The translations under genes and the position numbers were made by a program. From an uncultured Clostridia bacterium (GTDB lineage Bacteria > Bacillota > Clostridia > Christensenellales > UBA1750): a DNA stretch of 64,000 nucleotides. Shown in pieces: positions 50,870-59,464 of the stretch (position 1 is the stretch's first letter; the number at the start of each line of letters is the position of its first letter). The notes below the pieces were generated by a model. That model was not told the origin of the DNA, searched no databases, and saw only the letters and a list, made by a program, of their open reading frames with translations. The stretch spans positions 1 through 64,000 of the forward strand of contig CAJFMX010000002.1 of assembly GCA_904393115.1 (NCBI GenBank), read 5' to 3'.

Positions 50870-52183
50870 ATGGGACACATCATCAAGAGCGTGCCGGAGG
50901 GGAGCCTGGGCGCGGAGCTGGGCCTTCTGCCCGGGGACGAATTGCTCACCCTCAACGGCGAACCCGTCGTGGACGTCATCGATTATCAGGCGCTCCTTTC
51001 CACGGAGGAGCTGGCCCTCGTCTACCGCCGGGGCGGGGAAACCCTGGAGGTGGACTGCGAAAAGGAGGAGTGGGAGGAGCTGGGCGTCGAGTTTGCGGAC
51101 GGCCTGCTCACCACCCGCGTCTGCAAAAACCACTGCATCTTCTGCTTTATCGATCAGATGCCGCCCAACTGCCGCCCCACCCTGTACGTCAAGGACGACG
51201 ATTGGCGCATGAGCCTGATGATGGGCAACTTTGTGACGCTGACGAACGTGGACGAGGAGGAGATGCGCCGCATCGTGCGCCGCCGCGCCTCGCCCCTGTA
51301 CATCAGCGTCCACGCAACCGACCCCGAGGTGCGCCGCCGCATGATGCGCAACCCGCACGCCGGCAGGATCCTCGACCAGCTGCGCACCCTCCGGGATGCC
51401 GGGCTGCAGTTCCACTGCCAGATCGTGCTCTGCCCCGGGGAGAACGACGGCGGCGTGCTGGAAAAGACGCTGACCGACCTTGCCGCGCTGCGCCCGGCGG
51501 CCCAGTCCGTCGCGGTGGTGCCGGTGGGGCTGACGGGCTTCCGGCAGGGGCTCTACCCTTTGCGCCCCTTCACGCGCGAGGAGGCCGACGGCGTCCTGCG
51601 CCAGATCTCCCGCTGGCAGAAGAAGTGCTGGAAGGAGATGGGCACGCGCTTCGTCTTCGCCTCGGACGAGTTCTATTGCCTTGCGGGCCGCTCCCTCCCC
51701 GCGGAGAGCTGCTACGAGGACTTTCCGCAGATCGAAAACGGCGTGGGGCTGTTCGCCACGCTGCGCGCGGAGTTTGAAGACGCCCTGCAGGGCCGGAGCG
51801 AGAGCGCGGAAAAGAAGCGCTTTACCATCGCCTGCGGCGTGTCGGTGGCGCCGCTGCTTTCCGACATGATCTTTGCGCACAAGTGGCAGAACCTGGAGCT
51901 GGCCATCGTGCCCGTGCGCAGCGGGTTCTTCGGCGGCGCGGTGACGGTCACGGGCCTGATCGCCGGGTGCGACCTCGTGCGGGACCTGGCCGGCCGGGAC
52001 GTGGGCACGCTGCTCATCGTCGAGAGCATGCTGCGGGCCGAGGGCGATAAGTTCCTGGACGACATGACGCTGGAAGAGCTGCGCGAGCAGCTCGGCGCGC
52101 CGGTGTGCGTGCTGGAAAATACCGGCGAGGCGCTGGCGGAGGCGCTGCTGAACGGAGTGGGAGGAGAAACATGGCACAAGTAA
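50870..52183 (+). CDS. DUF512 radical-SAM-like protein with PDZ domain
   Basis: 437 aa. A PDZ-like N-terminus (GSLGAELGLLPGDELLTLNG) precedes a CxxxCxxC motif (C85, C89, C92) in CKNHCIFCF, followed by a TIM-barrel-like body and the DUF512 tail. The cluster suggests a radical SAM enzyme of unknown substrate. The family is regularly upstream of der in Clostridia. ATG at 50870 has GGAGGT 4 bp upstream; GTG at 50855 is an alternative. It overlaps der by 13 bp. Confidence 0.88.
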   Translation: MGHIIKSVPEGSLGAELGLLPGDELLTLNGEPVVDVIDYQALLSTEELALVYRRGGETLEVDCEKEEWEELGVEFADGLLTTRVCKNHCIFCFIDQMPPNCRPTLYVKDDDWRMSLMMGNFVTLTNVDEEEMRRIVRRRASPLYISVHATDPEVRRRMMRNPHAGRILDQLRTLRDAGLQFHCQIVLCPGENDGGVLEKTLTDLAALRPAAQSVAVVPVGLTGFRQGLYPLRPFTREEADGVLRQISRWQKKCWKEMGTRFVFASDEFYCLAGRSLPAESCYEDFPQIENGVGLFATLRAEFEDALQGRSESAEKKRFTIACGVSVAPLLSDMIFAHKWQNLELAIVPVRSGFFGGAVTVTGLIAGCDLVRDLAGRDVGTLLIVESMLRAEGDKFLDDMTLEELREQLGAPVCVLENTGEALAEALLNGVGGETWHK

Positions 52184-53514
52184 AACCGATCATCGCAGTT
52201 GTGGGCAGGCCGAACGTCGGCAAATCCACCTTTTTCAACAAGATGGTGGGCGCGCGCGTCTCCATCGTGGAGGATACGCCCGGCGTCACGCGCGACCGCG
52301 TCTATGCCGACTCCTCCTGGCAGAACTACGAGTTCACCCTCGTGGACACCGGCGGCATCGACCCCTATTCGGACGACCCGCTGCTGCAGCAGATGCGCCG
52401 CCAGGCCGAGATCGCCGTGGACACGGCGGACGTCATCCTCTTCTTCGTCGACGGCAAGGACGGCCTGACCGGCCCGGACTACGAGGTCGCGGACCTGCTG
52501 CGCCGCACGAAGAAGCCCGTGCTGCTCGTCGTCAACAAGATCGACACGCCCCTTCGCGAAAACGACAAGGCGGAGTTTTACGCCCTGGGCATGGGCGAGC
52601 CGCACGCCATCTCCTCGGTGAACCTGCTGGGGATCGGCGACCTGCTGGAGGAGATGTGCAAGTACCTGCCCGACCCCGATCCCGACGCCGAACAGGAGGA
52701 GGGCGGCCCCATCAAGATCGCCGTCGTCGGCCGGCCGAACGTGGGCAAGTCCTCGCTCGTCAACCGCATCCTCAAGGAGGACCGCGTCATGGTCTCCGAC
52801 ATCGCCGGCACCACGCGCGACGCCATCGACACCGCCTTTACCGACGAGGGCGACGACTTCGTCATCATCGACACCGCCGGCATCCGCAAGCGCAGCAAGA
52901 TCGAGGACGCCTCCCTGGAGCGCTACAGCGTCATCCGGTCCCTTGCGGCCATCCGCCGGTGCGACGTGGCGCTGCTGCTCATCGACGCCGCCGAGGGCGT
53001 CACCGAGCAGGACGCGCACATCGCCGGCTACATCCACGACGAGGGCCGCGCCTGCATCCTCGTTGTCAACAAGTGGGACAGCGTGGAAAAGGGCACCGGC
53101 ACGCTGGAAAAATACACCCAGAAGGTCCGCGCGGACTTAAAGTTCCTCGACTACGCGCCCGTCCTCTACATCTCGGCCAAGACCGGCCAGCGCGTGGACC
53201 GGGTGCTCAAATCCGTGCGCGAGGCGCACAGGAACGCCTCCTCCCGCGTGACCACGGGCGTGCTCAACGACGCCCTGCACGACGCCATGGCCGTCACCCC
53301 GCCGCCTTCGGAGAACGGCCGCCGGCTGCGCATCTACTACGCGACCCAGCAGAAGACCAACCCGCCCACCTTCATCCTCTTTGTCAACGACCGGGAGCTT
53401 CTGCACTTCTCCTATGAGCGGTACCTGGAAAACCACCTGCGCAAGACCTTTCCCTTTGCAGGGACGCCCATCCGCATCCTTGCGCGCGAGCGGAACGAAA
53501 AGGAGGAAAAGTGA
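52171..53514 (+). CDS. der: Ribosome biogenesis GTPase Der (EngA)
   Basis: 447 aa, with two GTPase domains in tandem: G1 GRPNVGKST (about 12-20) and GRPNVGKSS (about 189). G3 DTGG and DTAG, and G4 NKID and NKWD, are followed by a KH-like C-terminal domain. Essential for 50S subunit maturation. ATG 52171 follows GGGAGGAGAAAC. Its stop overlaps plsY (GTGATG). Confidence 0.98.
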   Translation: MAQVKPIIAVVGRPNVGKSTFFNKMVGARVSIVEDTPGVTRDRVYADSSWQNYEFTLVDTGGIDPYSDDPLLQQMRRQAEIAVDTADVILFFVDGKDGLTGPDYEVADLLRRTKKPVLLVVNKIDTPLRENDKAEFYALGMGEPHAISSVNLLGIGDLLEEMCKYLPDPDPDAEQEEGGPIKIAVVGRPNVGKSSLVNRILKEDRVMVSDIAGTTRDAIDTAFTDEGDDFVIIDTAGIRKRSKIEDASLERYSVIRSLAAIRRCDVALLLIDAAEGVTEQDAHIAGYIHDEGRACILVVNKWDSVEKGTGTLEKYTQKVRADLKFLDYAPVLYISAKTGQRVDRVLKSVREAHRNASSRVTTGVLNDALHDAMAVTPPPSENGRRLRIYYATQQKTNPPTFILFVNDRELLHFSYERYLENHLRKTFPFAGTPIRILARERNEKEEK

Positions 53515-54143
53515 TGACGGTATTCAAGTGGATTCTCGTGCTGGTGGTCTCCTATCTTCTGGGCTGCTTTCAGACGGGGGTCGCCATCTCCCGCTACAAC
53601 AACGTGGACATTCGCTCCAAGGGCTCCAAGTCCACCGGCACGACGAACGTCTTCCGCGTCATGGGCGCAAAGGCGTCGCTGCTGACCTTTGTGGGGGATA
53701 TCCTCAAGGGCGTGCTCTCCTGCCTGCTCGGGCTGTGGCTGCTGGGCAACGCCGGCGCCTCCATGGCGGGCATCGCGGTGGTCGTCGGGCACATGTTCCC
53801 GGTGTTTTCCAAGTTCCGCGGGGGCAAGGGCGTGGCCACGTCCCTGGGCACGTCCCTTGTGATGAACCCGGTCCTGGGGCTCATCCTGCTGGCGTTTTCC
53901 GCGGTGGGCATTGCGATCACGCGCGTGGTGTCGGTCTTTTCGCTCATCTCCATCGTGGCCTTTGCGGCGATCAACTCCTTCCTCTGCGGGGGCGACGGGT
54001 TTGAGATCGCCTATTCCATCGCCCTTGCGGTCCTTGTGGTCTTTGCACACCGGTCCAACATCCAGCGTATGGTAAACGGAACCGAGATGAACAACCGGCT
54101 CGACTTCTCGCGCAGGAAGACGGGCTCCAGAAATTTGAAGTGA
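53514..54143 (+). CDS. plsY: Glycerol-3-phosphate acyltransferase PlsY
   Basis: 209 aa, about 5-6 membrane helices. Conserved PlsY motifs GSKSTGTTNVFRVMG and GHMFPVFSKFRGGKGVAT are visible. It transfers an acyl group from acyl phosphate to glycerol-3-phosphate, the first step of phospholipid synthesis. The ATG at 53514 has AGGAGG 7 bp upstream; a GTG at 53511 is closer and less likely. Last gene of the DUF512-der-plsY operon. Confidence 0.96.
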   Translation: MTVFKWILVLVVSYLLGCFQTGVAISRYNNVDIRSKGSKSTGTTNVFRVMGAKASLLTFVGDILKGVLSCLLGLWLLGNAGASMAGIAVVVGHMFPVFSKFRGGKGVATSLGTSLVMNPVLGLILLAFSAVGIAITRVVSVFSLISIVAFAAINSFLCGGDGFEIAYSIALAVLVVFAHRSNIQRMVNGTEMNNRLDFSRRKTGSRNLK

Positions 54144-54239
54144 CGCCTTTTGTCGATCGCGCGGAAACATTGTTCCCGCCTTCCTAGTTGATAAAGGCGT
54201 AAGAAACGTCGAAAGTTCTCCCGCCGGAGGCGCCTTGCC

Positions 54240-54268
54240 TTGCAATGCAGAGCGCAATCGGGTATAAT
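54240..54268 (+). promoter_or_regulatory. Promoter for Asp23-YloV-recG
   Basis: -35 TTGCAA (54240-54245), a 17-bp spacer and perfect -10 TATAAT (54263-54268). Confidence 0.9.
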
Positions 54269-54325
54269 AGGTGAGAGAGAATTTGCCGTTCGGTATGCGC
54301 ATAAGAAGGAATAGGAGGGAACTAC

Positions 54326-54688
54326 ATGGCAGCAACGGAGTGCAGAATCAAGAACGAATTGGGCAGCATCACGGTCGTAGAGGACGTCATTTCCACGGTA
54401 GCGGGGTATGCCGCGGTGGAGTGCATCGGCATCGTGGCGATGGCCTCCAAGCGTGCGACCGACGGCCTGGTGGAGCTGCTCGGCCGTGAGAACCTCAAGC
54501 GCGGCGTCCGCGTCAGCCTCGCGGAGGAGAGCGCTGCGATCAACCTCTACATCATCGTCGAATACGGCGTCTCCATCGCCGCTGTCGCCAAGAACGTCAT
54601 CGAGTCCGTCAAGTACCGGGTCGAGACCATGGTCGGCATCAAGGTCGACAAGGTCAACGTCACGGTCGAGGGCATCCGCGTCAACTGA
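54326..54688 (+). CDS. Asp23/Gls24 family envelope-stress protein
   Basis: 120 aa, the single-domain Asp23 size. Typical GSITVVEDVISTVAGYAAVECIGI and IKNVIESVKYRVETMVGIKVDKVNVTVEGI. In Firmicutes it associates with the membrane and is often next to the YloV/fatty acid kinase gene. ATG at 54326 follows ATAGGAGGGAACTAC. Gap to the next gene is 72 bp. Confidence 0.95.
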   Translation: MAATECRIKNELGSITVVEDVISTVAGYAAVECIGIVAMASKRATDGLVELLGRENLKRGVRVSLAEESAAINLYIIVEYGVSIAAVAKNVIESVKYRVETMVGIKVDKVNVTVEGIRVN

Positions 54689-54760
54689 TAGACAGACCCG
54701 GCTTAGAAACTGAAGAATGGGGGAAGACCCGCAGGGTTTTCCGCGTCTGGAGGGAAAATA

Positions 54761-56452
54761 TTGGCCTTTCTTACAAACATTGACGGGCGTCTCCTCAAGG
54801 AGATGATCATCGACGGCGCGGCGATGCTGGAGCACAACAAGGCTGCGGTCGACGCGCTGAACGTTTTTCCCGTGCCCGACGGGGACACGGGCACCAACAT
54901 GTCCCTGACCATGATGAGCGCGGTCAAGGAGCTCTCCGCCGTGGACAGCGCGGAGGTCTCCGTCGTGGCCGCGGCCGCGGCCCGCGGCGCGCTCAAGGGC
55001 GCGCGCGGCAACTCCGGCGTCATCCTCTCGCAGCTCTTCCGCGGCTTTTCCGAGGGGATGAAGAACCTTGCCACCGCCGACGCCGCCGCCTTTGCCGGCG
55101 CGCTCAAGCTCGGCGCGGACCGGGCCTATAAGGCCGTCATGAAGCCGCGCGAGGGCACGATCCTCACCGTCGCGCGCGCCGTGGCCGACAGCGCGCAGGA
55201 CTTTGCCGTCAGGCAGACGGACTTTTCCGCCCTGCTGCCCCGCATGATCGAATCCGGCAACGAGACGCTCAAGCGCACGCCGGACCTGCTCCCCGTGCTC
55301 AAGGAGGCGGGCGTGGTCGACTCCGGCGGCGCGGGCCTGATGGCGATCTACCTCGGCTATAAGATGGCCGTCGACGGCGAGGAGATCGAAAACGTCTCCG
55401 ACATCGCCAAAAACCTGACGGCTCTGATGGAAAAGCCCGCGGCCCAGATCGAGGCGGGCGCCGCAACGGGCGCCGCGTCCGACGCCGGCGGCGAGATCGA
55501 GTTCGGCTACTGCACGGAAACCTTCATCACGCCCCTGAAGGAGGGCACGGACGAAAAGGACGCCAACGCCCTGCGCGACAAGCTCATGGAGTTTGGCGAC
55601 TGCGTGCTCGTCGTGCTGGACGAGAACCTCATCAAGGTCCACTGCCACTCCAACGACCCGGGCCGCGTGCTGCGCTACTGCATCCGCCTGGGCGAGCTGG
55701 ACAACGTCAAGGTCGAGAACATGCGCTCCCAGCACCGCACCCTCATCGCCGAGGCGCAGGACCTGCACGAGGACGCCGTCCCGCCCATGGAGAAGGACGT
55801 CGGCTTTGTCGCCGTCGCCGCGGGCGAGGGCCTTGCCGCGCTCTTCCGGGACCTGACGGTCGACGAGATCGTCCAGGGCGGCCAGACCATGAACCCCTCC
55901 ACGGAGGACATCGTCAAGGCCGTGCAGCGCTGCAAGTCGCGCACCACCTTTGTCCTGCCCAACAACAAGAACATCGTCATGGCCGCCCAGCAGGCCGCAG
56001 AGCTCCTGCAGGACCGCACCGTGGTCGTCGTTCCGACCAAGACCGTGCCCCAGGGCGTCGCCGCGATGATCGCCTACGTCCCGGACGCCTCCGTGGACGA
56101 GAACCGCGCCCGCATGGAGGAGGCCGCCCAGGCCGTGCGCTCGGGCTCGGTCACCTACGCCGTGCGCGACTCCTCCTTTGACGGCAAGGAGATCCACGAG
56201 CACGACATCCTGGGCCTGGACGAGGGCAAGGTCGCCTTCGTCGGCACGGAGGTCTCTTCCGTCACCATGGACCTGCTCCGCTCCATGGTCGGCCCGGACA
56301 GCGAGCTCATCACGCTGTTCTACGGCGCGGACGTCTCCGAGAAGGACGCCGAGGCCCTGCGCGGCCAGATCGAGCAGGACTTCCCCCAGTGCGAGCTGGA
56401 GATGCTCGCCGGCGGCCAGCCGCTGTACTACTACCTGTTCTCCGTCGAGTGA
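54761..56452 (+). CDS. DAK2-domain protein YloV (FakA-like fatty acid kinase subunit)
   Basis: 563 aa. N-terminal DAK2 nucleotide domain has NVFPVPDGDTGTNMSLT and GARGNSGVILSQLFRG. A middle linker and C-terminal regulatory/DegV-like part include GQTMNPSTEDIV. FakA phosphorylates fatty acids held by FakB, so exogenous fatty acids enter phospholipid synthesis, consistent with nearby plsY. The TTG at 54761 follows TGGAGGGAAAATA; no ATG is close. In operon with Asp23 and recG. Confidence 0.93.
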   Translation: MAFLTNIDGRLLKEMIIDGAAMLEHNKAAVDALNVFPVPDGDTGTNMSLTMMSAVKELSAVDSAEVSVVAAAAARGALKGARGNSGVILSQLFRGFSEGMKNLATADAAAFAGALKLGADRAYKAVMKPREGTILTVARAVADSAQDFAVRQTDFSALLPRMIESGNETLKRTPDLLPVLKEAGVVDSGGAGLMAIYLGYKMAVDGEEIENVSDIAKNLTALMEKPAAQIEAGAATGAASDAGGEIEFGYCTETFITPLKEGTDEKDANALRDKLMEFGDCVLVVLDENLIKVHCHSNDPGRVLRYCIRLGELDNVKVENMRSQHRTLIAEAQDLHEDAVPPMEKDVGFVAVAAGEGLAALFRDLTVDEIVQGGQTMNPSTEDIVKAVQRCKSRTTFVLPNNKNIVMAAQQAAELLQDRTVVVVPTKTVPQGVAAMIAYVPDASVDENRARMEEAAQAVRSGSVTYAVRDSSFDGKEIHEHDILGLDEGKVAFVGTEVSSVTMDLLRSMVGPDSELITLFYGADVSEKDAEALRGQIEQDFPQCELEMLAGGQPLYYYLFSVE

Positions 56453-56525
56453 GAGCACAGACCGGATGGAATCGGCTGCTTTGCCGCGTGCAGAGCAGCC
56501 TTTTTCTTGGGAAAGGAGGGGCGGT

Positions 56526-58520
56526 ATGCGCCTTGCGGAACTGAAGGGCGTGGGCAAGGCCCGGCTGGAGGCGCTGGAGCGCGCAGGGCTGGAGCGCGCA
56601 GAGCAGCTCCTCTGGCGCCTGCCGGAGAGCTATACGGATTACGACGACCGCTGCGAGGTCGCGTCCCTCGCCTCGGGCCGGCGCTGCGCGTTCCTGGCGC
56701 GGATCAAGAGCGTGTCCACCGCGCGCGTCCGCGGCGCAACGCGCGTCGTGGCCAAGGTCTTCGACCAGACCGGCGAGGTCGCCTGCGTCTGGTTCCAGCA
56801 GCCCTACCGCGCCCGCCAGCTCGAGGTCGGCGCGGTCCAGCTCTTCTGCGGGCTCGTCACGCGCTACCGCGGCGTGGCCGAGGTCGTCAGCCCCCGCGTG
56901 CTCCCGGCCGATACCCACGGCATCGAGCCCGTCTACGCCCCGATCCGCGACATCCCCCCGAAGACCTACGCCGGCCTCGTCCGCCAGGTGCTCGACGCCG
57001 GCCTGCCGCTGGAGGACGACCTCCCCGCCGCGATCCGGCAGCGCTTCTCGCTCCTGCCGCAGGCGCAGGCCCTGCGCAGCATCCACTTCCCCGAGAGCCG
57101 CGAGGCCCTGGAGCGGGCGATGCGCGCCTTCTCCTTCCGGGACCTGCTCTTCTTCGCCCTGGCCGTGCGCCGCAAGCGCCTCGGCCCCGGCATGGGCTTT
57201 GCCATGAAGGCGAACCTCGCCGTCGTCCAGCCCTTCCTGGACAGCCTGCCCTATGCGCTCACCGGCGCGCAGGAGCGCGTGCTGCGCCAGGCCCTATCCG
57301 ACATGGAGTCCGACGCGCCCATGGCGCGCCTGGTCGAGGGCGACGTCGGCTGCGGCAAGACCGTCATCGCCCTGGCGCTGCTCTACTGCGCGTTCGAGAA
57401 CGGGTTCCAGGGCGCGCTCATGGCCCCCACGGAGGTCCTGGCGCACCAGCACGCCGAGGAGGCGCGCAAGCTCCTCGGCCCCCTGGGCGTGCGCGTGGCG
57501 CTGCTGACCGGGTCCCTGCGCGCCGCGCAGAAGCGCGAAACGCTCCGCGCCATCGAGGCGGGGGAGGCGGACCTCATCGTCGGAACGCACGCGCTCATCA
57601 TGGGCGGCGTGCAGTATCGCCGCCTGGGCCTGGTCGTGACGGACGAGCAGCACCGCTTCGGCGTGCGCCAGCGCCTGGCCCTGGAGCACAAGGGCCAGGC
57701 GCCGCACGTGCTCGTCATGTCCGCAACGCCCATCCCGCGCACCATGGCCCTCGTCCTCTACGGGGAGATGGACGTCTCCGTCGTCGACGAGCTCCCGCCG
57801 GGCCGCAAGCCCGTGGCCACCCGCATCGTCCCCGAGCGCAAGCGCGAGGGGCTCTACGGCTTTCTGCGCGCCACGGTGGAGGCGGGCCAGCAGATCTACG
57901 TCGTCTGCCCCCTGGTCGAGGAGAGCGAGGCCGTGGACGCCGCCTCCGCCGAGCGCACGGCCAGGGACCTCGCTTCCGCCCTGCCCGGGGCGAAGGTCGA
58001 GCTCCTGCACGGCCGGATGAAGGGCGCGGAAAAGGAGGCCATCCTCGACCGCTTTGCCGCGGGGGAGACGCAGGTGCTCGTCAGCACCACGGTCATCGAG
58101 GTCGGCGTCAACGTGCCCAACGCCACCGTCATGGTCGTCGAGGACGCCGAGCGCTTCGGCCTGGCCCAGCTCCACCAGCTCCGCGGCCGCGTCGGCCGGG
58201 GCGAGAAGGCCTCCTGGTGCTTCCTGATGGCCGACCGGCCCACCGCGCGCCTGCGCGCCCTGACCGAGACGAACGACGGCTTCGTCATCGCCAAGAAGGA
58301 CCTGGAGCTGCGCGGCCCGGGCGAATTGCTCGGCACCCGCCAGAGCGGCATGGCGGACGAGCGCACGCTCGCCCTCTTTTCCGACGTCTCGCTCCTGCCG
58401 GAGATCCAGGCCCTCGCCGACGAGGTCTATGCCGCGCCGGAGGAGCCCGCGCACGCCGCCCTGCTCGAGGCCGCCCGCCGCGCCATGGCCGCCCGCGGCC
58501 TGGAGGTCGCCCGGAACTGA
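56526..58520 (+). CDS. recG: ATP-dependent DNA helicase RecG
   Basis: 664 aa. An N-terminal wedge/OB domain (about 50-150) precedes the helicase: Walker A GDVGCGKT (about 280), DEQHRFG as the DEAH-like Walker B and motif VI QLRGRVGRG, then a C-terminal TRG motif. It remodels stalled forks and branched DNA. ATG at 56526 follows GGGAAAGGAGGGGCGGT. Downstream genes have a separate promoter. Confidence 0.97.
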   Translation: MRLAELKGVGKARLEALERAGLERAEQLLWRLPESYTDYDDRCEVASLASGRRCAFLARIKSVSTARVRGATRVVAKVFDQTGEVACVWFQQPYRARQLEVGAVQLFCGLVTRYRGVAEVVSPRVLPADTHGIEPVYAPIRDIPPKTYAGLVRQVLDAGLPLEDDLPAAIRQRFSLLPQAQALRSIHFPESREALERAMRAFSFRDLLFFALAVRRKRLGPGMGFAMKANLAVVQPFLDSLPYALTGAQERVLRQALSDMESDAPMARLVEGDVGCGKTVIALALLYCAFENGFQGALMAPTEVLAHQHAEEARKLLGPLGVRVALLTGSLRAAQKRETLRAIEAGEADLIVGTHALIMGGVQYRRLGLVVTDEQHRFGVRQRLALEHKGQAPHVLVMSATPIPRTMALVLYGEMDVSVVDELPPGRKPVATRIVPERKREGLYGFLRATVEAGQQIYVVCPLVEESEAVDAASAERTARDLASALPGAKVELLHGRMKGAEKEAILDRFAAGETQVLVSTTVIEVGVNVPNATVMVVEDAERFGLAQLHQLRGRVGRGEKASWCFLMADRPTARLRALTETNDGFVIAKKDLELRGPGELLGTRQSGMADERTLALFSDVSLLPEIQALADEVYAAPEEPAHAALLEAARRAMAARGLEVARN

Positions 58521-58552
58521 CGCGCTCTTTTGACGCCCGGCGACAGAATCCC

Positions 58553-58581
58553 TTGGCAAGCGATGCCATCTGTGGTACACT
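58553..58581 (+). promoter_or_regulatory. Promoter for the DUF4870-like gene
   Basis: -35 TTGGCA (58553-58558), a 17-bp spacer and -10 TACACT (58576-58581) with TGG extended element. Confidence 0.8.
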
Positions 58582-58621
58582 GTAAGCGGAGAGGCTGAAT
58601 TTTGCAAGGAGGTTTGTGTGT

Positions 58622-59002
58622 ATGAGCAACATCTTCAACACCCCCGACACGACCGCATCCTACGCCGCCGCAGACGTGCAGAACAACAAGGTCATGGCCG
58701 TGCTGTCCTACATCGGCATCCTGGTCCTGATCCCGATCCTCGCGGCCAAGGAATCGCCCTTTGCCCGCTTCCACGCCAACCAGGGCCTGATCCTCTTTTT
58801 ATGCGAAATCATCTTTGCCGTCGCGAACATGATCCTGAGCGCCATCTTCGCCTTCCTCGGCCCGCTCGTTCTGCTCTGGACGCTGGTTGCCGCCCTGGTC
58901 AACATCGCCTTCCTCGTGCTGCTGATCCTGGGCATCGTCAACGCCGCACAGGGCATGGCCAAGGAGCTGCCCCTCATCGGCAAGTTCCGCATCCTGAAGT
59001 AA
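58622..59002 (+). CDS. DUF4870-like small membrane protein
   Basis: 126 aa, three membrane helices. AVLSYIGILVLIPIL, FHANQGLILFLCEIIFAVANM and LGIVNAAQG are characteristic of DUF4870-family proteins (FHANQG motif). Function unknown. ATG at 58622 follows AGGAGGTTTGTGTGT. Monocistronic with its own promoter and terminator. Confidence 0.82.
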   Translation: MSNIFNTPDTTASYAAADVQNNKVMAVLSYIGILVLIPILAAKESPFARFHANQGLILFLCEIIFAVANMILSAIFAFLGPLVLLWTLVAALVNIAFLVLLILGIVNAAQGMAKELPLIGKFRILK

Positions 59003-59022
59003 GGCCCCTTCCCCCGGCACGT

Positions 59023-59058
59023 TTTCCGCGCGCAGTCCGCTGCGCGCGGAAATTTTTT
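59023..59058 (+). terminator. Intrinsic terminator of the DUF4870-like gene
   Basis: TTTCCGCGCGCAG / CTGCGCGCGGAAA stem with TCCG loop and a T6 tract. Confidence 0.88.
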
Positions 59059-59070
59059 GTCTTTTCCCCC

Positions 59071-59118
59071 TTGTGCAAACCCCGCTCCTGTGCTACTATT
59101 ATGCCAGACGATATATCG
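59071..59118 (+). promoter_or_regulatory. Promoter and candidate PadR operator
   Basis: -35 TTGTGC (59071-59076), a 17-bp spacer and -10 TACTAT (59094-59099) with TGC extended element. The start would be near 59106, and the perfect palindrome CGATATATCG at 59109-59118 lies just past it. PadR-family regulators often bind such short AT-rich palindromes in their own promoter. Autoregulation is inferred. Confidence 0.65.
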
Positions 59119-59152
59119 CGACGCAGAATAGTTGGCAAAGGAGGGGAGCGCC

Positions 59153-59464
59153 TTGCCCGACGCACAACCCATGACCGAGGCGATGTACTACGTGCTGCTG
59201 GCGCTGCGCACGCCCGCGCACGGCTACGGCCTGCTGGGGCGCATCCGGGAGATCTCCGGCGGCCGGCTGGAGATGGGGCCGGGCACGCTCTACGGCATCC
59301 TGACGCGCCTGAAGAAGGAGGGCCTGATCGAGCTGGCCGCCGAGGACGAGCGGCGCAAGACCTACGCCCTGACCGAGTCCGGGCGCAGGGCCCTGCTCGA
59401 GGAATACGCGCGCCTTTCCCGCCTCGTGCGCGACGGCGCGGCCCTGAAGGAGGAAGAGACATGA
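59153..59464 (+). CDS. PadR family transcriptional regulator
   Basis: 103 aa. Winged-helix PadR domain: MYYVLLALRTPAHGYGLLGRI, GPGTLYGILTRLKKEGLI and RKTYALTESGRRAL. The TTG at 59153 is backed by AAAGGAGGGG about 5 bp upstream; ATG at 59171 is a possible shorter start. It overlaps DUF2812 by 4 bp. PadR-DUF2812 pairs are common in Firmicutes, with the membrane protein as presumed target or sensor. Confidence 0.9.
   Translation: MPDAQPMTEAMYYVLLALRTPAHGYGLLGRIREISGGRLEMGPGTLYGILTRLKKEGLIELAAEDERRKTYALTESGRRALLEEYARLSRLVRDGAALKEEET

Noticed and set aside
54144-54200. ACGCCTTT / AAAGGCGT inverted repeat after plsY as a terminator
   Set aside because: The arms are only 8 bp and separated by about 40 bp, with no T tract.
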